Assembly: GCF_003997495.1 (NCBI RefSeq) | Contig: NZ_RZRU01000028.1 | Span: 1-64,000, forward strand | Reading direction: 5' to 3' | Length of the DNA: 64,000 nucleotides | From: Mesorhizobium sp. M7A.F.Ca.US.008.03.1.1 | GTDB lineage: Bacteria; Pseudomonadota; Alphaproteobacteria; Rhizobiales; Rhizobiaceae | Part shown: one piece after another, positions 42,459 through 50,566 of the stretch | Numbering within the stretch: the stretch's first letter is position 1 | Layout of the letters: each line of letters opens with the position of its first letter | Position numbers and translations under genes: made by a program | Notes under the pieces: model-generated | The model's input: only the letters and a program-made list of their open reading frames with translations | The model's database searches: none | What the model was told of the DNA's origin: nothing

Positions 42459-43175
42459 ATGCCCGATTTCGCAAAAATCCGTGCACGTGCCGCAAAACGC
42501 AAGGGTGGCGAGGAGGAACTGACGTCACTGTTGGGTCCAGCGCCTGACAATGCCGCCGTGGCCGACATTGCGGACGATCGCATTCTGTCTGTTATGGCCG
42601 AGCGCGTCTTTGCCGCCGGTTTCGTCTGGCGCGTCATCGAGCAGAAATGGCCTGGCTTCGAGGAGGCGTTTCTGCGCTTCGAGCCGAAGCGGCTGTTGTT
42701 CCAGCCCGATGATTTCTGGCACGATCTGACGGCCGACCAGCGCATCGTGCGCAACCCGCAGAAGATCAGATCCGTGCGCGACAACGCTGCCTTCGTCGAG
42801 CGCGTGTCGAAGGAATATGGCGGCTTCGGCCAATTCCTCGCCAGCTGGCCTGCTGACGACCAGGTCGGGCTGATGGCCTGGCTCGGCAAGCATGGCAGCC
42901 GGCTGGGCGGCAATACGGGCCAGTATTTCCTGCGCTGGCTGGGTTGGGATGCGTTCGTCATTTCGGGCGATATGGCCGCGGCGTTGCGCGACGCCGGCCT
43001 CGACATCGCCGAAAGCCCGACTTCGAAGAAGGACCTGGGCCAGATCCAGAGACAAATCAACCAATGGGCAGCGGAGACGCATCTGCCGCGCCGGCATATT
43101 TCACGCATACTGGCGATGTCGATCGGCGAGAACCATTCGCCGCAAGCGCTGCGCGAATATATGGGCGACGACTAA
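42459..43175 (+). CDS. DNA-3-methyladenine glycosylase I-like protein
   Basis: This 238-residue helical protein resembles the Tag family of 3-methyladenine glycosylases in its helical core (FVWRVIEQKWPGFEEAF, RNPQKIRSVRDNA, LGGNTGQYFLRWLGWDAF). It would excise alkylated adenine in base-excision repair. The classical Tag zinc residues are not evident, so this is probably the divergent alphaproteobacterial subgroup. Confidence 0.75.
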   Translation: MPDFAKIRARAAKRKGGEEELTSLLGPAPDNAAVADIADDRILSVMAERVFAAGFVWRVIEQKWPGFEEAFLRFEPKRLLFQPDDFWHDLTADQRIVRNPQKIRSVRDNAAFVERVSKEYGGFGQFLASWPADDQVGLMAWLGKHGSRLGGNTGQYFLRWLGWDAFVISGDMAAALRDAGLDIAESPTSKKDLGQIQRQINQWAAETHLPRRHISRILAMSIGENHSPQALREYMGDD

Positions 43176-43239
43176 TCTCTGAAATTGGTCCAAACGAACG
43201 CCATTGCCCGGGCAAATTTGCCGCGCTAAGTCAGCAGGC

Positions 43240-44946
43240 ATGACCAAGAAGCTCGACATCCTGCGCATCGCCGTCGCCCAGCTCAATCCGACCGTCGGCG
43301 ACATATCAGGCAATCTCGCCAAGGCCCGCGAGGCGAGGGCGGATGCCGCACGTCAGGGCGCCGATCTCGTGCTCTTTACCGAGCTTTTCCTCGCCGGCTA
43401 CCCGCCGGAGGATCTGGTGCTGAAGCCGGCCTTTTTGAAAGCCTGCGAAAAGGCAGCACAGGACTTTGCCGCCGACACCGCGGATGGCGGTCCCGGCGTT
43501 ATCATCGGCACGCCGTTGAAGCGCAAGAGCGGCACGCACAATTCGATCGTCTTCGCCGACGGCGGCAAGATCATTGCCGAGCGCTACAAGCTCGATCTGC
43601 CGAATTACGGCGAGTTCGATGAGAAGCGCGTCTTCCAGGCCGGACCCGAGATCCAGGGGCCGGTCAATTTCCGCGGCGTGCGCATCGGAATTCCGATCTG
43701 CGAGGACATCTGGGGCGATGTCGATATCTGCGAATCGCTGGCCGAAAGCGGGGCGGAAATCCTGCTGGTGCCGAATGGCTCGCCCTACTACCGCGCCAAG
43801 ATCGATGTCCGTCACCAGGTCGTCATCCGCCAGGTCATCGAATGCGGGCTGCCGATCATCTATGCCAACCAGCTTGGCGGCCAGGACGAACTGATCTTCG
43901 ACGGCGCGTCGTTTGCCATTGGCGCCGACAAGACGCTTGCCTTCCAGATGAGCCAGTTCGAGGAAGCGGTCGACGTCACCACCTGGAAGCGGACCAGCGA
44001 CGCCGCAGGCGCGCAAAATGGAAATTCCGAAGGCTGGGTCTGTTCCGAAGGGCCAATGTCGAAAATTCCGGACCGGGAGGAGGCCGACTATCGCGCCTGC
44101 ATGCTGGGTCTGCGGGACTACGTCAACAAGAACGGCTTCAAGAATGTCGTGCTTGGTCTGTCCGGCGGCATCGATTCGGCAATCTGCGCGGCGCTGGCCG
44201 TCGATGCGCTCGGCGAGGAACGCCTGCGCGCGGTGATGATGCCCTACCGCTACACCTCGAAGGACTCGCTGAAGGATGCCGAGGATTGCGCTCGGGCGCT
44301 CGGCTGCCGCTACGACATCGTGCCGATCTTCGAGCCGGTCGAAGGCTTTCTGCACGCGCTGACGCAGATGTTCGAAGGCACCAAGGAAGGCATCACCGAG
44401 GAGAATTTGCAGAGCCGCGCGCGCGGTACCATCCTGATGGCGATCTCCAACAAGTTCGGCTCGATGGTCGTCACCACCGGCAACAAGAGCGAGATGTCGG
44501 TCGGCTATGCCACGCTCTATGGCGACATGAATGGCGGCTTCAATCCGATCAAGGACCTCTACAAGATGCAGGTCTACGCGCTGTCGCGTTGGCGCAACAG
44601 CCACGTGCCACCGGGTGCACTTGGCCCCTCGGGCGAGGTGATCCCGAAAAACATCATCGACAAGGCGCCGTCGGCGGAATTGCGCGAGAACCAGACCGAC
44701 CAGGATTCGCTGCCGCCCTATCCGGTGTTGGACGACATCCTCGAATGCCTGGTCGAGAACGAGATGGGTGTCGACGACATCGTCGCGCGCGGCCATGAGC
44801 GGGCAACGGTGACGCGCATCGAGCACCTGCTCTACATCGCAGAATACAAGCGAAGGCAGGCGGCGCCGGGCGTGAAGATCACCAAAAAGAATTTTGGCCG
44901 CGACCGCCGCTATCCCATCACCAATCGTTTCAGGGATCGCAGCTAA
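43240..44946 (+). CDS. nadE: glutamine-dependent NAD+ synthetase
   Basis: In this 568-residue two-domain enzyme the N-terminal nitrilase-type glutaminase (residues 1-280) has Glu in TELFLAGYPPEDL, Lys in YKLDLPNYGEFDE and the nucleophile Cys in GIPICEDIWG. The synthetase domain has the PP-loop LSGGIDSAICAAL near residue 307. It makes the last step to NAD from deamido-NAD. The ATG at 43240 is chosen to match the family start. A perfect palindrome TTGCCCGGGCAA lies at 43204-43215, just upstream. Confidence 0.96.
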   Translation: MTKKLDILRIAVAQLNPTVGDISGNLAKAREARADAARQGADLVLFTELFLAGYPPEDLVLKPAFLKACEKAAQDFAADTADGGPGVIIGTPLKRKSGTHNSIVFADGGKIIAERYKLDLPNYGEFDEKRVFQAGPEIQGPVNFRGVRIGIPICEDIWGDVDICESLAESGAEILLVPNGSPYYRAKIDVRHQVVIRQVIECGLPIIYANQLGGQDELIFDGASFAIGADKTLAFQMSQFEEAVDVTTWKRTSDAAGAQNGNSEGWVCSEGPMSKIPDREEADYRACMLGLRDYVNKNGFKNVVLGLSGGIDSAICAALAVDALGEERLRAVMMPYRYTSKDSLKDAEDCARALGCRYDIVPIFEPVEGFLHALTQMFEGTKEGITEENLQSRARGTILMAISNKFGSMVVTTGNKSEMSVGYATLYGDMNGGFNPIKDLYKMQVYALSRWRNSHVPPGALGPSGEVIPKNIIDKAPSAELRENQTDQDSLPPYPVLDDILECLVENEMGVDDIVARGHERATVTRIEHLLYIAEYKRRQAAPGVKITKKNFGRDRRYPITNRFRDRS

Positions 44947-44983
44947 GTGCCGAAGGCGCGCGGCAGCGCGGCCGGAGACAGCC

Positions 44984-45394
44984 ATGCCCGATTGTGAAAT
45001 CAGCTTCGACATGTCACGGATCGATTTCCGTGCGACATCGGACCTGTTGATGGCAAGCTATTGGGGCGCCGGACGCACCGACGAAGTCCATCGCCGCGCC
45101 TTTGCCAATTCGCTTTGCGTCAGCGCCTACATCGATGGCAAGCAAACCGGCTTCGGGCGGGCGATCACGGACCGTACGGTGTTCGCCTATCTCGCCGATA
45201 TCATCATCTGGCCCGAGCATCGCGGGCAGGGCATCGGCAGCCGCCTCGTCCAGGCCCTGATCGATCATCCTGAAGTCAGGACGGTTTTCCACTGGAGCCT
45301 GTCGACCAGCGACGCCCATGGTTTGTATGAAAAGCTTGGGTTCAAGCCATCGACCGACGGTCGCTACATGCGCTTGGATCGCATTCCTGAATGA
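44984..45394 (+). CDS. GNAT family N-acetyltransferase
   Basis: This 136-residue GNAT protein has an acetyl-CoA motif (IIIWPEHRGQGIGSRLVQAL near residue 74) and a C-terminal YEKLGFKP. The substrate is unknown. The ATG at 44984 has GGAGA five bases upstream. It ends 379 bases before the exporter gene and is probably separate from it. Confidence 0.9.
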   Translation: MPDCEISFDMSRIDFRATSDLLMASYWGAGRTDEVHRRAFANSLCVSAYIDGKQTGFGRAITDRTVFAYLADIIIWPEHRGQGIGSRLVQALIDHPEVRTVFHWSLSTSDAHGLYEKLGFKPSTDGRYMRLDRIPE

Positions 45395-45433
45395 GGCGCG
45401 CGGCTTGCCGCCGTTGTTGCAAAATAATCGCAG

Positions 45434-45444
45434 TGGTTGGACCA
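45434..45444 (+). promoter_or_regulatory. FadR/GntR-type operator
   Basis: TGGTTGGACCA, identical to the site upstream of the gntR gene at 7444-7454. It lies 25 bases upstream of the -35 element of the exporter promoter, a plausible regulatory position. Confidence 0.45.
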
Positions 45445-45469
45445 GATACGCTTTCGACGAGAGCCCGTC

Positions 45470-45498
45470 TTGGCGATCTGCCCGAGCGTCTCTATAAG
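45470..45498 (+). promoter_or_regulatory. sigma-70-type promoter
   Basis: TTGGCG at 45470-45475 and TATAAG at 45493-45498, separated by exactly 17 bases. This is among the best consensus matches noticed between genes in the window. It points at the leader ORF and the exporter. Confidence 0.6.
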
Positions 45499-45531
45499 GG
45501 CCGCTCCGCAATTGTCTTGCGGGAGGTCCGA

Positions 45532-45573
45532 ATGGCAGTATTCCAAATGGTAATGCGAGGCCGCGAAGCTTAG
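45532..45573 (+). CDS. 13-residue leader peptide ORF
   Basis: ATG at 45532 to TAG at 45571-45573 encodes MAVFQMVMRGREA. GGGAGG (45521-45526) lies five bases upstream, a stronger ribosome binding site than the one before the exporter itself. The ORF starts shortly after a good promoter and ends 17 bases before a helix that can form in two alternative ways. This is the layout of a translation-sensing leader peptide. No amino acid run typical of biosynthetic attenuators is present. Confidence 0.5.
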   Translation: MAVFQMVMRGREA

Positions 45574-45590
45574 GTCTCACCTGGCGTCCA

Positions 45591-45694
45591 GCGAAGGTTT
45601 CCCCTTCGCGCCGATGCCGGGTCGAGTACGGGCTTATGCCGATGCCGGTCGCCACCCGATAAATCGGGCGCTGCCACCTATGCCGAACCTTCGC
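45591..45694 (+). ncRNA. candidate structured leader RNA (riboswitch or attenuator)
   Basis: GCGAAGGTT (45591-45599) is perfectly complementary to AACCTTCGC (45686-45694), closing a domain of about 100 bases. Its first seven bases can instead pair with CCTTCGC at 45603-45609, so the two helices exclude each other. Inside are a CCCGA/TCGGG hairpin (45655-45668) and two exact copies of GCCGATGCCGG (45610-45620 and 45638-45648). I do not recognise a known riboswitch class. Confidence 0.5.
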
Positions 45695-45696
45695 AT

Positions 45697-45732
45697 GCCT
45701 GGGCGCATTGCCCCAGCGCGGTTTTCAATTTT
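45697..45732 (+). terminator. possible intrinsic terminator before the exporter
   Basis: CTGGGC (45699-45704) can pair with GC-CCCAG (45710-45716) with one bulge, followed by CGCGGTTTTCAATTTT. The stem is short and the T-run interrupted, so termination may be partial. It lies between the structured domain and the exporter start. Confidence 0.35.
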
Positions 45733-45773
45733 CGACTTTACTGGGATCGGCTCGTTTGTGCCCGAATGACATC

Positions 45774-47579
45774 ATGGCTCGTTTTAAGATCGATTTGCGC
45801 GCGAGCGCCTTTCGCAGCGTTCTTGGCTTCACGCTTACCCATTGGCGGCGCCAGCCGTGGCGGCTCTCGCTCATCATGGGCAGCTTCCTGCTGTCGACGC
45901 TGGCCGATGTGCTGACGCCGCTCTATTCCGGCCGGCTGGTCGACGCCGTCGCCAGCAGCGCCGGCGCCGACGCGATTGCCTGGAATGCCGCGCTGATGGC
46001 GTTCTCGATGCTGATGGCGCTGGCGCTGGCCGCCGTTGTGTTGCGCAACCTGGCGTTCATGGGGATCGTCGAGCTTACGCTGAAGATGATGGCCGACATC
46101 GCCGCCGATGCTTTCCATCGCGTCCAGCGCTTTTCCACCGACTGGCATGCCAACAGCTTTGCCGGCTCGACCGTGCGCAAGGTGACGCGCGGCATGTGGG
46201 CGCTCGACCTGCTCAACGACACCATCCTCATCGCGCTGCTGCCGTCGATCGTCATGCTGGTCGGCTCGACGTTGCTGCTTGGCTGGTTCTGGCCGTTGAT
46301 GGGTGCGGTCGTTGCTGCCGGTTCGGTGCTGTTCATCACGGTGACGGCGCTGTTGTCACTTGGTTATGTCGCGCCGGCGGCAAGGCTCGCCAACACCTGG
46401 GATACCCGCCTCGGCGGCTCGCTGGCCGACGCGGTCAGCTGCAACGCCGTCGTCAAGGGCTTTGGCGCCGAGGAGCGCGAGGAGCGCCGCCTGGCCAAGG
46501 TCGTCGCCAAATGGCGTGCGCGTACACGGCGCACCTGGGTGCGGGGCACCATCAACGGCACCACGCAAGGGGTGCTGCTGCTGGTCATGCGCGCCGCGGT
46601 GATCGGCCTGGCGCTGATGCTGTGGTCGTGGGGGCAGGCGAGCGCCGGCGACGTTGCCTTCGTGCTGACCTCGCTCTTCGTGCTGCAGGGCTATCTCAGG
46701 GATATCGGCACGCATATCCGCAATCTGCAGCGCTCCATCAACGATATGGAAGAGCTGGTCGATTTCCAGTCCGAACCGCTCGGCATCGAGGACCGGCCAG
46801 GTGCCAAGCCGATCCGGATCACCGAAGGACGGATCAGCTTTGACAACGTCACCTTTCACTATGGCCATCACCGATCGGCGCTTTACCGCGACTTTTCGGT
46901 CGATATCGCGCCGGGTGAGCGCGTCGGGCTGGTCGGCCATTCGGGATCGGGCAAGACGACCTTCGTCAAGCTGATCCAGCGGCTCTATGACGTCAATGCG
47001 GGAAAGATCCTCGTCGACGGCCAGGACATCTCGCAGGTGGCGCAAGCGTCGCTGCGCGGGCAGATCGCCATCGTCCAGCAGGAACCGATCCTGTTCCACC
47101 GGTCGCTGGCCGAAAACATCGCCTATGCCAGGCCGAGTGCAACGCAGGAGGAGATCGAGCATGCCGCAAAGCTGGCGAGCGCGCACGATTTCATCACCAA
47201 CCTGCCGAAGAGTTACGGCACGCTGGTCGGCGAACGCGGCGTGAAACTGTCGGGCGGCGAACGTCAGCGCGTGGCGATCGCGCGCGCCTTCCTTGCCGAT
47301 GCGCGCATCCTGATCCTCGACGAAGCGACATCGAGCCTCGATTCAGAATCGGAGGTGCTGATCCAGCAGGCGATGGAGCGGCTGATGGTCGGCCGCACCA
47401 CGCTGGTCATCGCGCACCGGCTTTCGACGGTGAGGGCGCTGGACCGCCTGCTGGTCTTCGATCGCGGCAACATCGTCGAGGAAGGCTCGCATGACGAACT
47501 GATCCGGCTAAAAGGCGGCATCTACCGTCGCCTGTTCGAACGCCAGGCGCTAGAACTGACCAAGGGACTCGTCAGCTGA
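45774..47579 (+). CDS. ABC exporter (fused membrane and ATPase domains)
   Basis: This 601-residue half-transporter has six membrane segments in residues 1-320 and a nucleotide-binding domain with Walker A GLVGHSGSGKTTF near residue 384, signature LSGGERQRVAIARAF near 487 and Walker B ILILDEATSSLD. It is of the MsbA/multidrug exporter type and works as a dimer. The substrate is unknown. The ATG at 45774 has only a weak ribosome binding site, which suits control by the long structured leader. A terminator follows at once. Confidence 0.92.
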   Translation: MARFKIDLRASAFRSVLGFTLTHWRRQPWRLSLIMGSFLLSTLADVLTPLYSGRLVDAVASSAGADAIAWNAALMAFSMLMALALAAVVLRNLAFMGIVELTLKMMADIAADAFHRVQRFSTDWHANSFAGSTVRKVTRGMWALDLLNDTILIALLPSIVMLVGSTLLLGWFWPLMGAVVAAGSVLFITVTALLSLGYVAPAARLANTWDTRLGGSLADAVSCNAVVKGFGAEEREERRLAKVVAKWRARTRRTWVRGTINGTTQGVLLLVMRAAVIGLALMLWSWGQASAGDVAFVLTSLFVLQGYLRDIGTHIRNLQRSINDMEELVDFQSEPLGIEDRPGAKPIRITEGRISFDNVTFHYGHHRSALYRDFSVDIAPGERVGLVGHSGSGKTTFVKLIQRLYDVNAGKILVDGQDISQVAQASLRGQIAIVQQEPILFHRSLAENIAYARPSATQEEIEHAAKLASAHDFITNLPKSYGTLVGERGVKLSGGERQRVAIARAFLADARILILDEATSSLDSESEVLIQQAMERLMVGRTTLVIAHRLSTVRALDRLLVFDRGNIVEEGSHDELIRLKGGIYRRLFERQALELTKGLVS

Positions 47580-47582
47580 CCT

Positions 47583-47616
47583 GAGGCGGCCTCCAGCTTC
47601 GGCCGGAGGCCGCCTC
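47583..47616 (+). terminator. strong hairpin after the ABC exporter
   Basis: GAGGCGGCCTCC (47583-47594) pairs perfectly with GGAGGCCGCCTC (47605-47616), 12 pairs and a 10-base loop, starting four bases after the stop. There is no T-run, so it may act as an mRNA 3' stabiliser rather than a terminator. Confidence 0.65.
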
Positions 47617-47840
47617 TGTCCGGCACTGTCAGTCCAGCGGTCTGGAGCAGGGCATGCCATCGCAGGGCGGCAGCCGACCTGCCCATCAGCGCCGTGATGC
47701 TGGCCGACTAAATTTGCCTGTGAAGTCCTGTTCCGGATAGTAAGTCTTGGGACCTCTGTTCATCATACTGACCGAGATACGTTGTTTCTACCATTGGTTG
47801 ATATATATCCGATGGGAGCAACCTACGGACGTTCTTCACG

Positions 47841-49007
47841 ATGCATCTTTCTGCAAATGCCGAGGAAAAGTTGGCTGCGCCGGCAGTGCTGGAATCTCAG
47901 CATGGCTCGGTTCGGCCGCTCGCTGCCGAAGATCTTGAGCGCGTCGCCGCACTCTTCCTGACGAAGTTTCGCCGGCGGCGCCGTCACCTCCTCGACCGAG
48001 CGATCGCCGAGACGGCCGCGTATATGAGAGAGATTTATCTCGACCCTGCCGGCCAGTCCGGTGAAAGCAACGCTCTTGTCCAGATCAACCGGCAGGGCCG
48101 TCTGGGCGGGTTCCTAGGCGTTTTGAAAGCCCGCTACGAGCTCAATGGAGCGCCATTGAATGCGGCGATCATCGGGCCGCTCATGGCCGACCCCGGCACC
48201 GATGACGGCTCGGCCGGACCGCAATTGCTGCGTGCCTTGCATCAAGGCGAATTCGATCTGCAACTGACCGATTCGGCCAACCGGACATCCTTGGCCTTCG
48301 CGCGCCCGATGAAGTATCAACTCCTGCCGGTGCAGTGTCTGGGATGGACATATGTTTTCCGGCCGGCGGGAATGGCCGCCGCCTCACTGCACCGTAAATG
48401 GCCCGGCCTGCCTCACCTTGTACTCGACCCCTTTGCGCGAGCATTCGATGGTCTTGCGAAAAGAAGGTTCGAGCTCCCCATCCAGCATTCATCGTCGCAT
48501 CGCACCCACCGTGAGCCGATCGATGCCGTGCAATTTGCCGAGAAGCTGCCGACCCTCCTGTCGGGTTACGCTCTTCGGCCGAGTTGGAAGGATGGGGAAC
48601 TGCCACGGCTGCTTGCGCTGGCGGCCGAGAAGCGGGCCGACGGTCCCCTTCATTTCGGCGGGACCTACGACGAAACGGGCAAAATGCTCGGTTGTTATGC
48701 CTTCTATGGTCAAGCCGGCGACATGGCGAACCTGTTGCAAATCCAGGCATTCGGATCGCACTGGGGCGCGACGCTGGATGCGCTTGTCGCCGCCGCATGG
48801 GAGATGGGCTGCGTGGGCATCACCGGACAGACGCAGACCAGATTCATATCTCAACTCTTTGGCTACAAGAATGTCTTCTTCCGCTATGCCGGGCTCCGCT
48901 CGCGGATCGCCGAGGTCACGGAAGCGGTCCGCTCCGGCGACATCTTTATCGGTGGATTGGTGGGCGACCGCTGGACCCGCCTCAGTTCCGATGATTTCGG
49001 TCGCTGA
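47841..49007 (+). CDS. GNAT-fold-like protein of unknown function
   Basis: I do not recognise this 388-residue protein with confidence. Its two halves each show GNAT-like features: LVQINRQGRLGGFLGVLKARY with a following IIGPLMADPG, and later GCYAFYGQAGDMANLLQIQAF. This suggests a tandem or pseudo-duplicated acetyltransferase fold. It has no signal peptide or membrane segment. The start at 47841 has a poor ribosome binding site and lies in an AT-rich stretch (TTGATATATATCC), unlike its neighbours. It lies between the exporter and gltX. Confidence 0.7.
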   Translation: MHLSANAEEKLAAPAVLESQHGSVRPLAAEDLERVAALFLTKFRRRRRHLLDRAIAETAAYMREIYLDPAGQSGESNALVQINRQGRLGGFLGVLKARYELNGAPLNAAIIGPLMADPGTDDGSAGPQLLRALHQGEFDLQLTDSANRTSLAFARPMKYQLLPVQCLGWTYVFRPAGMAAASLHRKWPGLPHLVLDPFARAFDGLAKRRFELPIQHSSSHRTHREPIDAVQFAEKLPTLLSGYALRPSWKDGELPRLLALAAEKRADGPLHFGGTYDETGKMLGCYAFYGQAGDMANLLQIQAFGSHWGATLDALVAAAWEMGCVGITGQTQTRFISQLFGYKNVFFRYAGLRSRIAEVTEAVRSGDIFIGGLVGDRWTRLSSDDFGR

Positions 49008-49192
49008 TTGCCTTCAAACGATCGTCGGCCGCAGCGGCTGGCTGCGCTCGGTTACAAAGGCCACCTGCGGACTGCGCGCTTCCTGAGGCGTCCACCGCCC
49101 GGTCTTTTCATTCCAGCCGCCATGTTCTATGTCTGCCGGGCAGCGCGGGGGCGCGTCTTGTCAATCGTAAAAGCATCCGGTACGCCCCGCTC

Positions 49193-50566
49193 ATGACAGT
49201 TACCGTTCGTTTCGCCCCTTCGCCGACCGGCCGCATCCATATCGGCAATGCGCGCACTGCTCTGTTCAACTGGCTGTTCGCCATGAACAACAAGGGCCGC
49301 TTCATCCAGCGCTTCGACGACACCGATATTGCGCGCTCGAAGCAGGAGTTTTCCGACGCCATCCTGTACGACCTGCATTGGTTGGGCATTTTTCCCGACG
49401 CCACCGAGTACCAGTCGCGGCGCTTCGAAATCTATGATGCGGCGGTCGAGAGGCTGAAGGCGGCAGGCGTTCTCTATGCCTGCTACGAAACGCCGGAAGA
49501 ACTCGATCTCAGGCGCAAGGTGCGGCGCACGCGCGGCCTGCCGCCGGTCTATGGCCGGGAGGCATTGACCCTGACGCACGAGCAGATCGCCGAACACCAG
49601 GCCGATGGCCGCCGGCCGCACTGGCGTTTTCTCCTCCCCAATTTCTCAGGCGATCCACAACAGCCGGAACGCACCGAAATCCACTGGAACGACCTGGTGC
49701 GCGGTGAGGAAACCGTCGATCTGGCCTCGCTTTCCGACCCGGTCCTGGTGCGCGAGGACGGCACCTATCTCTATACGCTGCCTTCCGTGGTCGACGACAT
49801 CGAGATGGGCGTCAGCCATGTCATCCGCGGCGACGACCATGTCACCAACACCGGCGTGCAGATCGCCTTGTTCCAGGCGCTGGCTGCCGAGCCGCCGGTG
49901 TTCGGCCACCATAATCTCCTGACCACCGCATCGGGCGAAGGCTTGTCGAAGCGCACCGGCGCGCTCTCCATCGAAAGCCTGCGCGAGGACGGCATCGAGC
50001 CTATGGCAGTGGCCTCGCTGGCCGTGCTGGTCGGCACTTCGGAGAATGTCGCGGCGATGCCGACGATGGGCGAACTCGCCGAACGCTTCGATCCGGCGGC
50101 GACATCGAAATCCGCGGCCAAGTTCGATCCCGACGAGCTGTTCGTGCTCAACCGGTCGCTGCTACACCACATGCCGTTCACCGAGGCACAAGACCGTCTG
50201 ATCGTGCTCGGCGTCTCCGGCGAGCAGGCCGAACCGTTCTGGCTGGCGGTGCGCGGCAATCTCGACAGGCTGGCCGATGCGGTCGACTGGTGGCGCATCC
50301 TGCGCGAAGGACCGCAGGAGAGGCCGGAATTTTCCGATGACGACCGCGATTTCCTTCAGCAGGCCTTCGACCTGCTGCCGGAGGAACCCTGGAGCGCGAC
50401 GATCTGGAAGGACTGGACGGGCAAGATCAGGGAAGCGACCGGCCGCAAGGGCAAGGCGTTGTTCATGCCGCTCAGGACAGCCCTTACCGGACTGCCTTCG
50501 GGGCCGGAGCTTGCAGATCTATTGCCGCTGATGGGTCGGGAAGGAACGTTGGCCCGACGACCCTGA
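49193..50566 (+). CDS. gltX: glutamyl-tRNA synthetase
   Basis: This 457-residue class I synthetase has the HIGH-type motif PSPTGRIHIGNART at residues 8-21, and the KMSKS-type motif is GEGLSKRTG near residue 245. The length and the LSKR variant fit the shorter of the two GltX paralogues that rhizobia carry, which make Glu-tRNA for both Glu and (through GatCAB) Gln codons. Its last 83 bases overlap the convergent DUF2865 gene. Confidence 0.95.
   Translation: MTVTVRFAPSPTGRIHIGNARTALFNWLFAMNNKGRFIQRFDDTDIARSKQEFSDAILYDLHWLGIFPDATEYQSRRFEIYDAAVERLKAAGVLYACYETPEELDLRRKVRRTRGLPPVYGREALTLTHEQIAEHQADGRRPHWRFLLPNFSGDPQQPERTEIHWNDLVRGEETVDLASLSDPVLVREDGTYLYTLPSVVDDIEMGVSHVIRGDDHVTNTGVQIALFQALAAEPPVFGHHNLLTTASGEGLSKRTGALSIESLREDGIEPMAVASLAVLVGTSENVAAMPTMGELAERFDPAATSKSAAKFDPDELFVLNRSLLHHMPFTEAQDRLIVLGVSGEQAEPFWLAVRGNLDRLADAVDWWRILREGPQERPEFSDDDRDFLQQAFDLLPEEPWSATIWKDWTGKIREATGRKGKALFMPLRTALTGLPSGPELADLLPLMGREGTLARRP

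Larger units (their letters stand above)
45395..45773 (+). other. 379-base leader region of the ABC exporter
   Basis: This gene-free stretch is densely organised. In order: FadR-type palindrome (45434-45444), sigma-70-like promoter (45470-45498), 13-codon leader ORF (45532-45573), structured domain closed by a 9-bp helix (45591-45694), and a possible terminator (45697-45732). The transcript would start near 45505, giving a leader of about 270 bases. Confidence 0.6.

Noticed and set aside
43204..43215. TTGCCCGGGCAA palindrome before nadE as an NAD-responsive operator
   Set aside because: It is perfect but only 12 bases and GC-rich, so chance is likely. No NrtR or NadQ consensus could be matched with confidence.
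45591..45694. Assignment of the exporter leader to a known riboswitch (yybP-ykoY, ykkC, cobalamin, fluoride, ZTP or SAM-II)
   Set aside because: None of the conserved loop sequences of those classes could be found. The domain is therefore reported as unclassified.
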